From: Candidatus Aquidulcis sp.
Lineage (GTDB): Bacteria; Chloroflexota; Anaerolineae; UBA4142
NCBI GenBank assembly: GCA_020723345.1
Contig: DYJA01000009.1
Coordinates: forward strand, 1-64,000
DNA length: 64,000 nucleotides
Direction of reading: 5' to 3'
Made by a program: the position numbers and the translations under genes. A model generated the notes under the pieces. That model was not told the origin of the DNA. It ran no database searches and saw only the letters and a list, made by a program, of their open reading frames with translations. Shown piece after piece: positions 8,743 through 16,718 of this stretch (its first letter is position 1; each line of letters opens with the position of its first letter).

Positions 8743-9510
8743 ATGGGACGCGTGATTGCAGTCACCAATCAAAAAGGCGGCGTCGGCAAAACGACGACGA
8801 CGATCAACCTGGGCGCCGCGCTCGCCGAAAAAGAAAATTACACGCTGCTGATTGACGCCGATCCGCAAGGCGCGCTTTCGATTGGGACGGGACTCCCGGC
8901 GTACGATCTCGAATTCACGCTGTATTCGATCCTCACCGACACGCGCATCCCGATTGCCGCCGTCACGCACCACATCCGCCCGCACCTCGATCTGATTCCG
9001 TCGAACATCGATCTCGCGGGCGCGGAACTGCAACTCGTCGCGATGATGGGGCGCGAGTACGTTCTGCGCGACGCGATTGCCAACATCCGCCAAAATTACA
9101 ATTTCATTTTGATCGATTGCCCGCCGAGTCTGGGACTGCTGACCGTGAACGCGCTCGCCGCCGCCGACGAAATTCTCGTCCCGCTCCAGTGCGAATTTCT
9201 CGCGATGCGCGGACTCGACGCGCTGATCGACGTGGTCGCGCGCGTCCAGCGCCGGCTCAATCCGAATTTGAAAATGCTCGGCATCGTGCCGACGATGTAC
9301 AACCCGCGCCGCACACACTCGCGCGAAGTGCTCGAACGCGTGCGGACGGCGTACCCGAATAAATTGTTGAATGTCACGATCAAAGAGAGCGTCCGTTTTG
9401 CCGAAGCGCCCGCGCAGCGCCGCACGATTTTGGAAATGGACGCGCACAGCGACGGCGCGGAAGCGTACCGCGCGCTCGCGGAGGTGATCATCCATGCCCA
9501 ACCCGTCTAA
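8743..9510 (+). CDS. parA: ParA/Soj-type chromosome partitioning ATPase
   Basis: A 255-residue ParA-family ATPase that binds DNA nonspecifically as an ATP dimer and positions cargo such as chromosome origins. NQKGGVGKTTTTINLG (residues 9-24) is the deviant Walker A with its signature Lys; LLIDADPQG is Walker A', and FILIDCPPSLGLLTVNAL is Walker B. Length and sequence fit Soj. No parB gene follows; instead a Pro-rich membrane protein overlaps its 3' end by 17 bases, so the partner here could be that protein rather than a parS-bound ParB. A MinD-like role is less likely because the C-terminal amphipathic helix is absent. Confidence 0.88.
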   Translation: MGRVIAVTNQKGGVGKTTTTINLGAALAEKENYTLLIDADPQGALSIGTGLPAYDLEFTLYSILTDTRIPIAAVTHHIRPHLDLIPSNIDLAGAELQLVAMMGREYVLRDAIANIRQNYNFILIDCPPSLGLLTVNALAAADEILVPLQCEFLAMRGLDALIDVVARVQRRLNPNLKMLGIVPTMYNPRRTHSREVLERVRTAYPNKLLNVTIKESVRFAEAPAQRRTILEMDAHSDGAEAYRALAEVIIHAQPV

Positions 9511-10438
9511 ACCGCGTCCGGTCGACGCGTTATTTGGCGATGAGAACGCGCCCGCGCTGCCCAATTATATCGTCGAACCGGCGCAGCCCGTGACGACCGT
9601 CGCGCCGCCGCCGCCCGACGCCGCGCCGCCCCCTTCGACTGCCGCTCAGGGCGCACCGGATATTCCGGCGGCAACACCCGCGCCTGCGCCGCCATCCTTC
9701 GGACCCGATATGCCCACGCCGGAACCGATCATCGTGCCGCGCGCTCAGCCGCGCGATTTCGAGGATCGTTTCGCGCCGCTCGCGGAACGGATCGAGCGTT
9801 TGTACGGCGAAGTGAAAATGGATTTGCACGACAGCAAAGTCGCGACCGATTTTTGTTTCGGATTGTTGCGGGAGGCGCGGCAAGCGGTCGACGCGCGCGA
9901 TTACGCGCGCGCGGAATTTTGCATTCAGTCGGTCGATGCCAAGTTGAAACGCGCGCAACGCAGTATGAAAGCCGCGTTCAGTTTCGGCACCATCTTCCTG
10001 ACGTTGTGGGAATTGATCATGCTCGCGGTGGGCGGAGGATTGGTCGCGCTGACGTACGTCGTGAATCTCACGTTGTTCGGTTTGCCGGTGGTGGCTGAAT
10101 TGCTCGTGTTGGTGCGCGCGGTCGGCTGGGGTATGGTCGGCGGAGGATTCGGCGCACTGTTCAACTTGCCCTGGTTCATCCAGTTCCGCGAGTACGATCC
10201 GGCGTACGCGCTGAACTATTTTCTCCGTCCGTTCGTCGGCGCGCTGCTCGGCGCGATTCTGTTTCTCGTTTCGCAAGCCGGGATTCTCGCAGGCAATCTC
10301 GTCGTCGGCGATGTAAAAGTCGGTCCGATTTTCCTCTACGTCTTTGCCGTGCTCGCCGGTTTCAAGCAGGAATACGTCGGCGAATTTTTCGACGGCGTGA
10401 TGCGCGCGATGTTTCGTGCGCCCAAGTCTAAAGCATGA
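9494..10438 (+). CDS. Pro-rich membrane protein coupled to ParA
   Basis: A 314-residue protein of unknown function. Residues 1-85 are a low-complexity Pro/Ala/Thr cytoplasmic segment; residues 90-155 look helical and charged (FEDRFAPLAERIERLYGEVKMDLHDSK), possibly a coiled coil; then four or so hydrophobic segments run from about 160 to 290 (FLTLWELIMLAVGGGLVALTY and later). The start overlaps the parA 3' end by 17 bases, implying coupling. A ParA-type ATPase with a membrane-bound partner could mean positioning of a membrane-associated cargo; this is inference. Confidence 0.6.
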   Translation: MPNPSKPRPVDALFGDENAPALPNYIVEPAQPVTTVAPPPPDAAPPPSTAAQGAPDIPAATPAPAPPSFGPDMPTPEPIIVPRAQPRDFEDRFAPLAERIERLYGEVKMDLHDSKVATDFCFGLLREARQAVDARDYARAEFCIQSVDAKLKRAQRSMKAAFSFGTIFLTLWELIMLAVGGGLVALTYVVNLTLFGLPVVAELLVLVRAVGWGMVGGGFGALFNLPWFIQFREYDPAYALNYFLRPFVGALLGAILFLVSQAGILAGNLVVGDVKVGPIFLYVFAVLAGFKQEYVGEFFDGVMRAMFRAPKSKA

Positions 10439-10441
10439 AAT

Positions 10442-10496
10442 CAGAAGGATGAAGGATGAAAGTTCTTTTCATCCTTCATCCTTCATCCTTCTGCCT
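10442..10496. terminator. Heptamer-word hairpin between convergent genes
   Basis: gaaggat units on the left and catcctt units (three) on the right, separated by about four bases, form a long hairpin between the convergent parA operon and murA. It can terminate both directions weakly (no strong U-run) and belongs to the heptamer-word repeat class; the same word appears inside the GT-C gene at 30391. Confidence 0.65.
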
Positions 10497-10501
10497 TGTA
10501 T

Positions 10502-11788
10502 CTACGCGTTCACTCTTTCGATGCGCGCGCCCAACGCTTTCAACTTCTCCTCGATCCGTTCGTACCCGCGATCGATTTGTCCGATGTTGCCGATGGTGCT
10601 TTGTCCGCGCGCGCAGAGCGCGGCGAGGAGCAGCGCCATCCCCGCGCGAATATCCGGGCTGGGCAGTCCGGCTGGTTCAGCGCGCAGCGAGGATGGACCG
10701 ACGACGACCGCGCGATACGGATCGCACAGAATCACGCGTCCACCCATGCCGATCAATTTGTCCACCCAGAACATTCGCCCTTCGAACATTTTCTCCCACA
10801 GCAACACCGTGCCTTCGCACTGCGTCGCAGTGATGAGCGCGATGCTCATCAGGTCGGTTGGAAACGCGGGCCAGATTCCATCCGCGATTGTCGGCACCGC
10901 GTCGCGCAAATCGTTTTGAACGCGCAGCGTTTGATGCGACGAGACGAACACGTCGTTGCCGCGCACCTGACATTCGACGCCGAGGCGCGCGAAGGTGAGC
11001 AAGACCATCCGCAAATGTTCGGGCGCGGCGTTCTTGATGAGGATTTCGCCGCGCGTCACCGCCGCGAGTCCGATGAAACTCCCCGTCTCGATGTAATCCG
11101 CGCCGATTTCGAATTCCGTGCCGCGCAGTTTGTCCACACCTTCGATGGTGTACGTGTTCGAGCCGATGCCGCTGATGCGCGCGCCCATCGCGTTCAGCAT
11201 TTGCGCGAGGTCTTGGACGTGCGGTTCGCTCGCCGCGTTGCGGATGATCGTCGTGCCTTTCGCGAGTACCGCCGCCATCAACGCGTTCTCGGTTCCGGTG
11301 ACGCTTGCCTCGTCGAGGAAGATGTCTTTACCGCGCAAGCCGTCAGTCCGCAAGTCAAAGCCGTCGTTGACATGAACTTCCGCGCCGAGCGCGCGCAGCG
11401 CGTGCATGTGCGTATCGAGCCGCCGCCGCCCGATCACATCGCCGCCGGGCGGTGGGAGGCGAACCTGTCCCATCCGCGCGAGCATCGGTCCCGCGAACAA
11501 AATCGAAGTGCGGATGCGCGAGCAAATCTCGCGGTCGAGTTCGGTCGTGCGAATGTCGCGCGCGTGCAAGACGAGATCGTGCGCGCTCAACTCTGTAATT
11601 TGGACGCCGAGCGACGCGAGGAGCGCGAGCATATCGTCCACATCGCGGATGCGCGGGACGTTGCGAAGCGTGACCGGCGCGTCAGTCAACAAACACGCGG
11701 ACAGCATTGGCAACGCGGCGTTTTTGTTTCCACTCGGCGTCACGGTGCCGCGTAACTGCGTGCCGCCTTCGATGATGAATTTTTCCAT
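10502..11788 (-). CDS. murA: UDP-N-acetylglucosamine 1-carboxyvinyltransferase
   Basis: A 428-residue MurA, which transfers enolpyruvate from PEP to UDP-GlcNAc as the first committed step of peptidoglycan synthesis. GNKNAALPMLSACLLTD (from about residue 18) contains the Lys-Asn active site; the usual catalytic-loop position is occupied by an Asp-type sequence (LPPPGGDVIGRR, where classical MurA has GPGGCxIG), so Cys is replaced by Asp. Asp at this site is known to confer fosfomycin resistance in other MurA enzymes. GRMFWVDKLIGMG and the C-terminal IDRGYERIEEKL fit the family. The ATG at 11788 lies 1 base past the upstream DUF2442 stop. Confidence 0.92.
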   Translation of the reverse strand: MEKFIIEGGTQLRGTVTPSGNKNAALPMLSACLLTDAPVTLRNVPRIRDVDDMLALLASLGVQITELSAHDLVLHARDIRTTELDREICSRIRTSILFAGPMLARMGQVRLPPPGGDVIGRRRLDTHMHALRALGAEVHVNDGFDLRTDGLRGKDIFLDEASVTGTENALMAAVLAKGTTIIRNAASEPHVQDLAQMLNAMGARISGIGSNTYTIEGVDKLRGTEFEIGADYIETGSFIGLAAVTRGEILIKNAAPEHLRMVLLTFARLGVECQVRGNDVFVSSHQTLRVQNDLRDAVPTIADGIWPAFPTDLMSIALITATQCEGTVLLWEKMFEGRMFWVDKLIGMGGRVILCDPYRAVVVGPSSLRAEPAGLPSPDIRAGMALLLAALCARGQSTIGNIGQIDRGYERIEEKLKALGARIERVNA

Positions 11789-11789
11789 T

Positions 11790-12188
11790 TTAATTAGCGG
11801 ACAATGCGGCTGGGACTGCGGTGTGTCTTGCCGCCACCTTGACGGCTCTGCCGTATTTCTCGCAGAAGAAGCGCACACATTCCGGCGCAAGGTCAATCGC
11901 CTGTTCGTCGTACGCGCCGGTTTCGGGATTGGGCCAGATCAAGGCGTACTCGCCGCGCACAATTTGAAACCGCGCGCGATCTTTCAGCGCCGCAAACACT
12001 CCGCCCGGATTATCTTGTACCATCAATGGGTAGAAATCCAATTCGTAGATCGAGACGTCGAGATCGTCCTCAAACCACAGGCGGAGAGTATAGCCGTCTA
12101 CGTATTCGGCTTTGACGAGTCCCTTCTCATGTTGCCCTTGCCACAACTGCGCGTTATCGGCGAGGGCTGACCATTCTTGCCAATTCAT
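11790..12188 (-). CDS. DUF2442 domain protein
   Basis: A 132-residue soluble protein with a DUF2442-like pattern: VKAEYVDGYTLRLWFEDDLDVSIYEL, then VRGEYALIWPNPETG ... IDLAPECVRFF. The family's function is unknown; members are often small genes next to toxin-antitoxin or housekeeping genes. It precedes murA with a 1-base gap and shares its promoter, so it is the first gene of the murA transcript. The ATG at 12188 was chosen because it lies just downstream of a promoter; in-frame codons upstream would overlap that promoter. Confidence 0.65.
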   Translation of the reverse strand: MNWQEWSALADNAQLWQGQHEKGLVKAEYVDGYTLRLWFEDDLDVSIYELDFYPLMVQDNPGGVFAALKDRARFQIVRGEYALIWPNPETGAYDEQAIDLAPECVRFFCEKYGRAVKVAARHTAVPAALSAN

Positions 12189-12200
12189 CTTTCTGCATCT

Positions 12201-12230
12201 ATTATACCACAGCGGGCTTGTGGCTGTGAA
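12201..12230 (-). promoter_or_regulatory. Promoter of the DUF2442-murA unit
   Basis: Read on the minus strand: TTCACA (plus 12225-12230), 18-base spacer, TATAAT (plus 12201-12206), then 12 bases to the DUF2442 ATG at 12188. Confidence 0.65.
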
Positions 12231-12324
12231 ATCGCTCGGAAGATTACAACGGACAAAACCGAAACTGAACGGACAAACCACTATAGTATTCCTTCGCAGA
12301 AACTATCACGACCGCGAAGATTCT

Positions 12325-12395
12325 TGGGACACAGATGAACACAGATAAACACAGATAGAAAAATCAGTGTTCATCAGTGTTTATCAGTGTCCAAA
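12325..12395. repeat. Decamer-word quasi-palindrome (ACACAGATRA family)
   Basis: Three 10-nt units (acacagatga, acacagataa, acacagatag) followed by inverted units built on cagtgttcat and cagtgtttat, closing with ggac/gtcc ends. The same family occurs at 31583-31648, 32097-32172 and as the core of the two MITE copies. Confidence 0.8.
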
Positions 12396-12476
12396 AGATT
12401 TGGTTGCGGCTATGCTGCGCTATGCTAACATCCGTTGATTTGCGTCCTTGTCCATCGTAATTCCCGGTTGGTTAAC

Positions 12477-13952
12477 TTACTGGGCGCACCGAAAACCCCA
12501 ATAGTCGGCACGAAGGTCGGGGGAGTAGCGGTAGTAGCTGCGATTCGCCGCGCGCGCACAAACCGCATCGCTGAACCATGACCCGCCGCGCAGCACGCGA
12601 TACTGCCCGGAAGATGGTCCTGTTGGATTGCTGCGCGGCGAACTGGAATAATAGTTGCCGCTGTACCAATCCGCAACCCACTCCCACACATTGCCCGCCA
12701 TATCCAGCGTGCCGTACGGGCTTGCGCCGCTGGGATAACTGCCAACCGCAGTTGTGTCGCCCTTGTCTCCCTCGGATGAATTGAGCAAGTTCTTGTCGAA
12801 TGTGCTGCCCCAAGGATAAACGCGCCCATCCGTCCCGCGTGCCGCTTTCTCCCACTCCGCTTCCGTCGGCAGCCGCTTGCCCGTCCACGCGCAGAATTTG
12901 TTCGCGTCGTCCCAGGAAATGAATATCACCGGATAGTTGTCGTACTGCGCGTTGCCGTAGTACGAATTACGCGTGTATGATGTTTTTAGCGAGGGCGCGG
13001 TACATTTCCCAGCATCTACGCATTTTTTGTAGAGCGCGTTAGTCACTTCGTACTTGTCCATCCAAAACGCGTCAAGGTAAACGGTGTGCGGCGGCTTTTC
13101 GTCGTCATAATCATTGCTTCCCATCGTAAATTCACCGGCAGGCACAAAGACCATTGGCGCGTTGTCTGGAGGGAGGATGCGCGTTTCGCCCGCGTGTGGG
13201 GTGGGTGTAGCGCGCGGCTGTGTCGCGGTCGGCGCGCTTGCCGGCAGCACAGGAGGCGCGGTCGCGGCAGACGTAACCGTCGGCGGTATTGTATTTGTCG
13301 CGCCCGGTGCGCTAGCAACCGCAGTCGCTGACGCGGTCGGGGTTGATGCGCGTGTCATCTCGTTAGCCAGCGCGCCAATGCCAAGCAATATCGTCACCAC
13401 AATCAGCATCACGCCCGCGCCGCCTGCTGCCCACGCCCAAAAGGGAATCGCCGGCGCGGTTCGCGCAACCGACGGAGCAGGCGGACGCGGCGCGCCCTTC
13501 GACGGTCGTTCAGGGTGTGCAGGTTCGCGCGCCGTTGGCGGCAAGCCAAAACCTTTGGTCAACAATTGGTTCAGAGATTCCCGATAAGTATCTTCGCTAT
13601 GCCAACCGACAAAATTCACATATAGCAAATGACTCAATCGCCACGGCACGGCACAATCTTGGGCAACCACGGAAATAATGCGCGGGCGGTTATTCCGTTT
13701 CCTGTTCATCGCGATCGCCATATCAATTTCCCAATCACACCAATTTGATTTGAGCGCATCTGGCGAGAACACGGGAATATAAACGTCGCACTCCTCCAAT
13801 CCATGTTCGATGCGCGATGGAATGCTTTCGCCTGGATGGATAGACCGCTCATCGAGGAAACCCTCCAAGTCGCTCGCGCGCAAATCCCCGCACAATTTCC
13901 GTGCGAAAGCGATGTCTTGCCATGAATGAGTGATAAAAAATTTTGGTGGCAT
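12477..13952 (-). CDS. TIR - transmembrane - FGE/SUMF1-domain protein
   Basis: A 491-residue three-part protein. Residues 1-140 form a TIR domain ([46 protein letters not shown]); the Glu of the WCDWE motif is at the catalytic position of NAD-cleaving TIRs. A Pro-rich stretch and one membrane segment follow ([20 protein letters not shown], about 175-195), then a Thr/Pro stalk, then an FGE-sulfatase (C-type-lectin fold) domain from about 265 to the end: [68 protein letters not shown] and YWGFRCA. The FGE part is predicted outside and TIR inside. It lies 17 bases after a Phd-type antitoxin gene. A signalling or defence receptor is plausible but unproven. Confidence 0.82.
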   Translation of the reverse strand: MPPKFFITHSWQDIAFARKLCGDLRASDLEGFLDERSIHPGESIPSRIEHGLEECDVYIPVFSPDALKSNWCDWEIDMAIAMNRKRNNRPRIISVVAQDCAVPWRLSHLLYVNFVGWHSEDTYRESLNQLLTKGFGLPPTAREPAHPERPSKGAPRPPAPSVARTAPAIPFWAWAAGGAGVMLIVVTILLGIGALANEMTRASTPTASATAVASAPGATNTIPPTVTSAATAPPVLPASAPTATQPRATPTPHAGETRILPPDNAPMVFVPAGEFTMGSNDYDDEKPPHTVYLDAFWMDKYEVTNALYKKCVDAGKCTAPSLKTSYTRNSYYGNAQYDNYPVIFISWDDANKFCAWTGKRLPTEAEWEKAARGTDGRVYPWGSTFDKNLLNSSEGDKGDTTAVGSYPSGASPYGTLDMAGNVWEWVADWYSGNYYSSSPRSNPTGPSSGQYRVLRGGSWFSDAVCARAANRSYYRYSPDLRADYWGFRCAQ

Positions 13953-13969
13953 CGTTGCTCCAAATTTGG

Positions 13970-14329
13970 CTAGCGTTCTTCGCGATCCTCCAGCAGCAAT
14001 TCGGCGACGGTGCGTTTGCCGCGTGTGCGGACAGCGGGGCGGGCGCGCGACAATTTGCGACCGCTCCACGCGATCAAGCCCGCCTGCGCCAATTCGCGCG
14101 CGCGCGTTTCGACGGATTGGCTGATTGGCACGATTCGTCCGACGGGCTTGCCGCGTTCGGTGATGACGAGCGTGCTGCCCGACTTGACGCGCTGCATGTA
14201 ACTCCCCAGCCGCGTTTTCAATTCTCGGATACCTACTGTCGTTTGCGCCGTATTTCCCTCATTTCCTTCAGTTCCCTTATTTCCCTCTCTTCCCTCTCCT
14301 GCCTTCTTCACCCCTCTTGTGCTACACAT
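13970..14329 (-). CDS. Phd/YefM-type antitoxin without a visible toxin
   Basis: A 119-residue protein whose residues 30-75 match the Phd/YefM antitoxin fold ([38 protein letters not shown]), which binds its operator and neutralises a toxin through the C-terminus. The ATG at 14329 overlaps the ychF stop (ATGTGTAG), suggesting coupling. Residues 8-27 ([14 protein letters not shown]) come from a purine-rich 9-nt array, so the original start may have been lost and the N-terminus extended by a repeat. Downstream there is no PIN, RelE or Doc toxin, only the TIR-FGE gene 17 bases away. Confidence 0.72.
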   Translation of the reverse strand: MCSTRGVKKAGEGREGNKGTEGNEGNTAQTTVGIRELKTRLGSYMQRVKSGSTLVITERGKPVGRIVPISQSVETRARELAQAGLIAWSGRKLSRARPAVRTRGKRTVAELLLEDREER

Positions 14330-15419
14330 TAAACCTAAAGTGCATCAAATCCCCATCCTGCACGACGTACTCGCGCCCTTCGACGCGCATCACGCCCTTT
14401 TCGCGCGCGGTCGCGAGCGAGCCGATTTGGAGGAGCGTTTCGCATTTGATCGCTTCGGCGCGGATGAACCCGCGCGCCATGTCGGTGTGGACTTGTCCCG
14501 CCGCGTCGAGCGCGGTTGCGCCGCGATGCAGCGTCCACGCGCGCAATTCTTTGCCGCCGGTCGCGGTAAAGTACGTAATGAGACCGAGTAGTTTGTACGC
14601 CACGCGAATCACGCGCGCGAGACTCGCTTCGGTGACGCCCAAATCTTTGCGATACTGCGCCGCGTCCGCTTCCGCCCAGTCGCCCAAATCCATTTCGCAC
14701 TGTGCGCAGACGAAAAGCGATTCCGCGTGCGCGCTCTGCGCGATGGTTGCGACGCGCGCCGCGAGTTCGCCGCCGCTCGGCATATCATCCTCGCCGACGT
14801 TCGCGATGTAGATGAGCGGTTTCAGCGTCAGTAGTTGCAGCGGTTTCAAGTGCGCGCGCTCGTCCTCGGTGAGCGCGAGCGTGCGCGCGGGATGTCCTTC
14901 GGCGAGGTGTTTGTGCGCGCGTTCGAGCAACTCCAATTCGGCGGCGAATTCTTTTTTGCCGACTTTGGACGCGGCGCGAACCGCGGTGCGCCGTTTGTCG
15001 AGCGTCTCGAGATCCGCGAGCGAAAGTTCGAGTTCCAAAACCGCGATGTCTTCGCGCGGATCGAGCGCGCCCGAAACGTGCGGCACGTCGTCGTGATGAA
15101 AACAGCGCGCGATCATTGCAATCGCGTCCACGTTGCGAATGTGACCCAGGAATTGATTGCCCAGTCCTTCGCCTTTGTGCGCGTCTTTCACGAGTCCCGC
15201 GATGTCAACCACTTCGAGCGTCGTCGGCGTGACCTTTTCGGGATGGATTAATTTGGCAAGCGCGTCGAGGCGCGGGTCGGGCACGGCGACGACGCCGACG
15301 TGCGGATCAATCGTCGTGAACGGATACGGCGCGACGGGCGCGTGTGCGCGCGTCAGCGCGTTGAAGAGCGTGGACTTGCCGGCATTCGGCAGACCGACTA
15401 AACCGAGTTGAAGCGTCAT
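14322..15419 (-). CDS. ychF: Redox-regulated ATPase YchF (OLA1 family)
   Basis: A 365-residue universally conserved P-loop ATPase/GTPase that binds ribosomes. GLPNAGKSTLFNALT (residues 8-22) is the P-loop, YPFTTIDPHVGVV is switch I, and EVVDIAGLVKDAHKGEGLGNQFL carries the DxAG motif and the hydrophobic substitution typical of YchF. The NVGEDD stretch sits in place of NKxD, which gives ATP preference in the family. The C-terminal TGS-like domain ends with [31 protein letters not shown]. The ATG at 15419 follows a strong AGGAGG. Full length. Confidence 0.94.
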   Translation of the reverse strand: MTLQLGLVGLPNAGKSTLFNALTRAHAPVAPYPFTTIDPHVGVVAVPDPRLDALAKLIHPEKVTPTTLEVVDIAGLVKDAHKGEGLGNQFLGHIRNVDAIAMIARCFHHDDVPHVSGALDPREDIAVLELELSLADLETLDKRRTAVRAASKVGKKEFAAELELLERAHKHLAEGHPARTLALTEDERAHLKPLQLLTLKPLIYIANVGEDDMPSGGELAARVATIAQSAHAESLFVCAQCEMDLGDWAEADAAQYRKDLGVTEASLARVIRVAYKLLGLITYFTATGGKELRAWTLHRGATALDAAGQVHTDMARGFIRAEAIKCETLLQIGSLATAREKGVMRVEGREYVVQDGDLMHFRFNV

Positions 15420-15540
15420 CGGGTCCTCCTGTCGTTGCACGCGGCGGTGCGGTCGTATTATATCACAAATTTCGCCCTCTTCTCCTCTTCGCCTTCTTAT
15501 CCCCTCTACGCTCTCTTCGCCCCTCTGTACTTCTCCATTT

Positions 15541-15602
15541 TTGCGATTCGCTGACTTGTGTTATAATGCGCCCCGACATTTTCACTCAAAGGAGTCACGG
15601 TG
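15541..15602 (+). promoter_or_regulatory. Promoter and ribosome site of lgt
   Basis: TATAAT at 15562-15567 with TTGCGA at 15541-15546 (15-base spacer, a little short). AAAGGAG at about 15589-15595 precedes a GTG start at 15600, which decides the start codon. Confidence 0.6.
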
Positions 15603-16556
15603 GATTTTTTCCCCTCAGCGATTGCATTCAGTATTCCGCTGCCCGACGGCAGTTCGTATCCGATTTATTGGTACGGCATTTTGATCGTCGTGGGCGCGCT
15701 CGCGGGCGCGTACGTCGCGACGCTGGAAGCCAAGCGGCGCGGCATCGATCCCGATCACGTGTGGAACGGCTTGCTGCTCGCGTTGGTTTTCGGCGTGATC
15801 GGCGCGCGCTTGTATCACGTCGTCTCGTCGCCGCGCGGAAGCAGTATTGGCTTTGATTATTATTTGGCGAACCCACTGGAAATTCTGAATTTCCGGCAAG
15901 GCGGTTTGGGAATTTACGGCGCGGTCGTGGGCGGCGTCCTGGGAATCTTTCTGTACACGCGCTTGATTCGACTCGACGCGGAACATTGGCTGCCGCGCGC
16001 GCTGGCAGCGATCTTTCGATTTGAATGGAAGACGGTCAACATTAGCGTGTTGCAGTTGATCGATCTCGGCGCGCCGGGGCTGGCAATCGGTCAGGCGATT
16101 GGGCGGTGGGGCAACTTTTTCAATCAAGAGTTGTACGGCTACCCGACGACATTTCCCTGGGGCATTCCGATTGACGCGGCGCATCGTCTGCCGATGTTTT
16201 CCGATGTGACGCAGTACCCGGTCGAGACGACGCGCTTTCATCCGACGTTTCTGTACGAATCGTTGTGGAATCTTGCCACGGCGATCATTTTGCTCCTCGT
16301 CGCGCGGCGTTGGCACAAAGCCAAGCCCGGCGATTTGCTTTTGCTCTGGGGCGTCGCGTACGGCTTGGGGCGTTTCCTCGTCGAATTTCAGCGACCGGAC
16401 GCGTGGATGATTAGCGGCATCGCCACCGCGCAATTGATCGGCATCGCGCTCGTCGTGTTGTGCGGCGTCGCGCTGATGTACCGGCACACGGGACCGAGCA
16501 AAGCGCAACTCGCGGCGGAGCGCGCGAAGCAGCGGCGACAGCCGAGGAAACAGTAG
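15600..16556 (+). CDS. lgt: Prolipoprotein diacylglyceryl transferase
   Basis: A 318-residue integral membrane enzyme that transfers diacylglycerol from phosphatidylglycerol to the lipobox Cys of prolipoproteins. IYWYGILIVVGALAGAYVA is an early membrane segment with the conserved Tyr; GGLGIYGAVVGGVLG holds the essential His/Tyr region equivalent; QAIGRWGNFFNQELYG is the family signature with Arg-Trp-Gly-Asn; YGLGRFLVEFQRPDAW completes it. About seven hydrophobic segments. GTG start at 15600 supported by AAAGGAG. Several lipoproteins in this window (cytochrome at 16719, 44881, LivK at 59438) would be its substrates. Confidence 0.93.
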   Translation: MDFFPSAIAFSIPLPDGSSYPIYWYGILIVVGALAGAYVATLEAKRRGIDPDHVWNGLLLALVFGVIGARLYHVVSSPRGSSIGFDYYLANPLEILNFRQGGLGIYGAVVGGVLGIFLYTRLIRLDAEHWLPRALAAIFRFEWKTVNISVLQLIDLGAPGLAIGQAIGRWGNFFNQELYGYPTTFPWGIPIDAAHRLPMFSDVTQYPVETTRFHPTFLYESLWNLATAIILLLVARRWHKAKPGDLLLLWGVAYGLGRFLVEFQRPDAWMISGIATAQLIGIALVVLCGVALMYRHTGPSKAQLAAERAKQRRQPRKQ

Positions 16557-16565
16557 AAATGGTTT

Positions 16566-16598
16566 GGGGCAGGAGTCGAATTCCTGCCCCGATTTTTT
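16566..16598 (+). terminator. Intrinsic terminator of lgt
   Basis: Stem ggggcagga / tcctgcccc (16566-16574 and 16582-16590) with a 7-base loop, followed by ga and six T. A second hairpin (cgggctgga ... tccagcccg, about 16610-16643) lies beyond it toward the convergent cytochrome gene. Confidence 0.8.
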
Positions 16599-16718
16599 CT
16601 GGAAAAAGAGCGGGCTGGATCGAATCTGGGATTCGTCCAGCCCGCCGTGTGATCACGCGAGAGATGGTGTGGATGTGATGAAGCAAGGTTGGATCAACGC
16701 TGCTCGCGAATCATCGTC

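Noticed and set aside
12477..12560. FGE C-terminus as the variable region of a diversity-generating retroelement
   Set aside because: The domain type fits, but no reverse transcriptase, template repeat or A-rich mutable codon pattern is present.
16566..16598. tRNA T-arm-like sequence (gtcgaattcc)
   Set aside because: There are no acceptor, D or anticodon arms around it; it is the lgt terminator hairpin.
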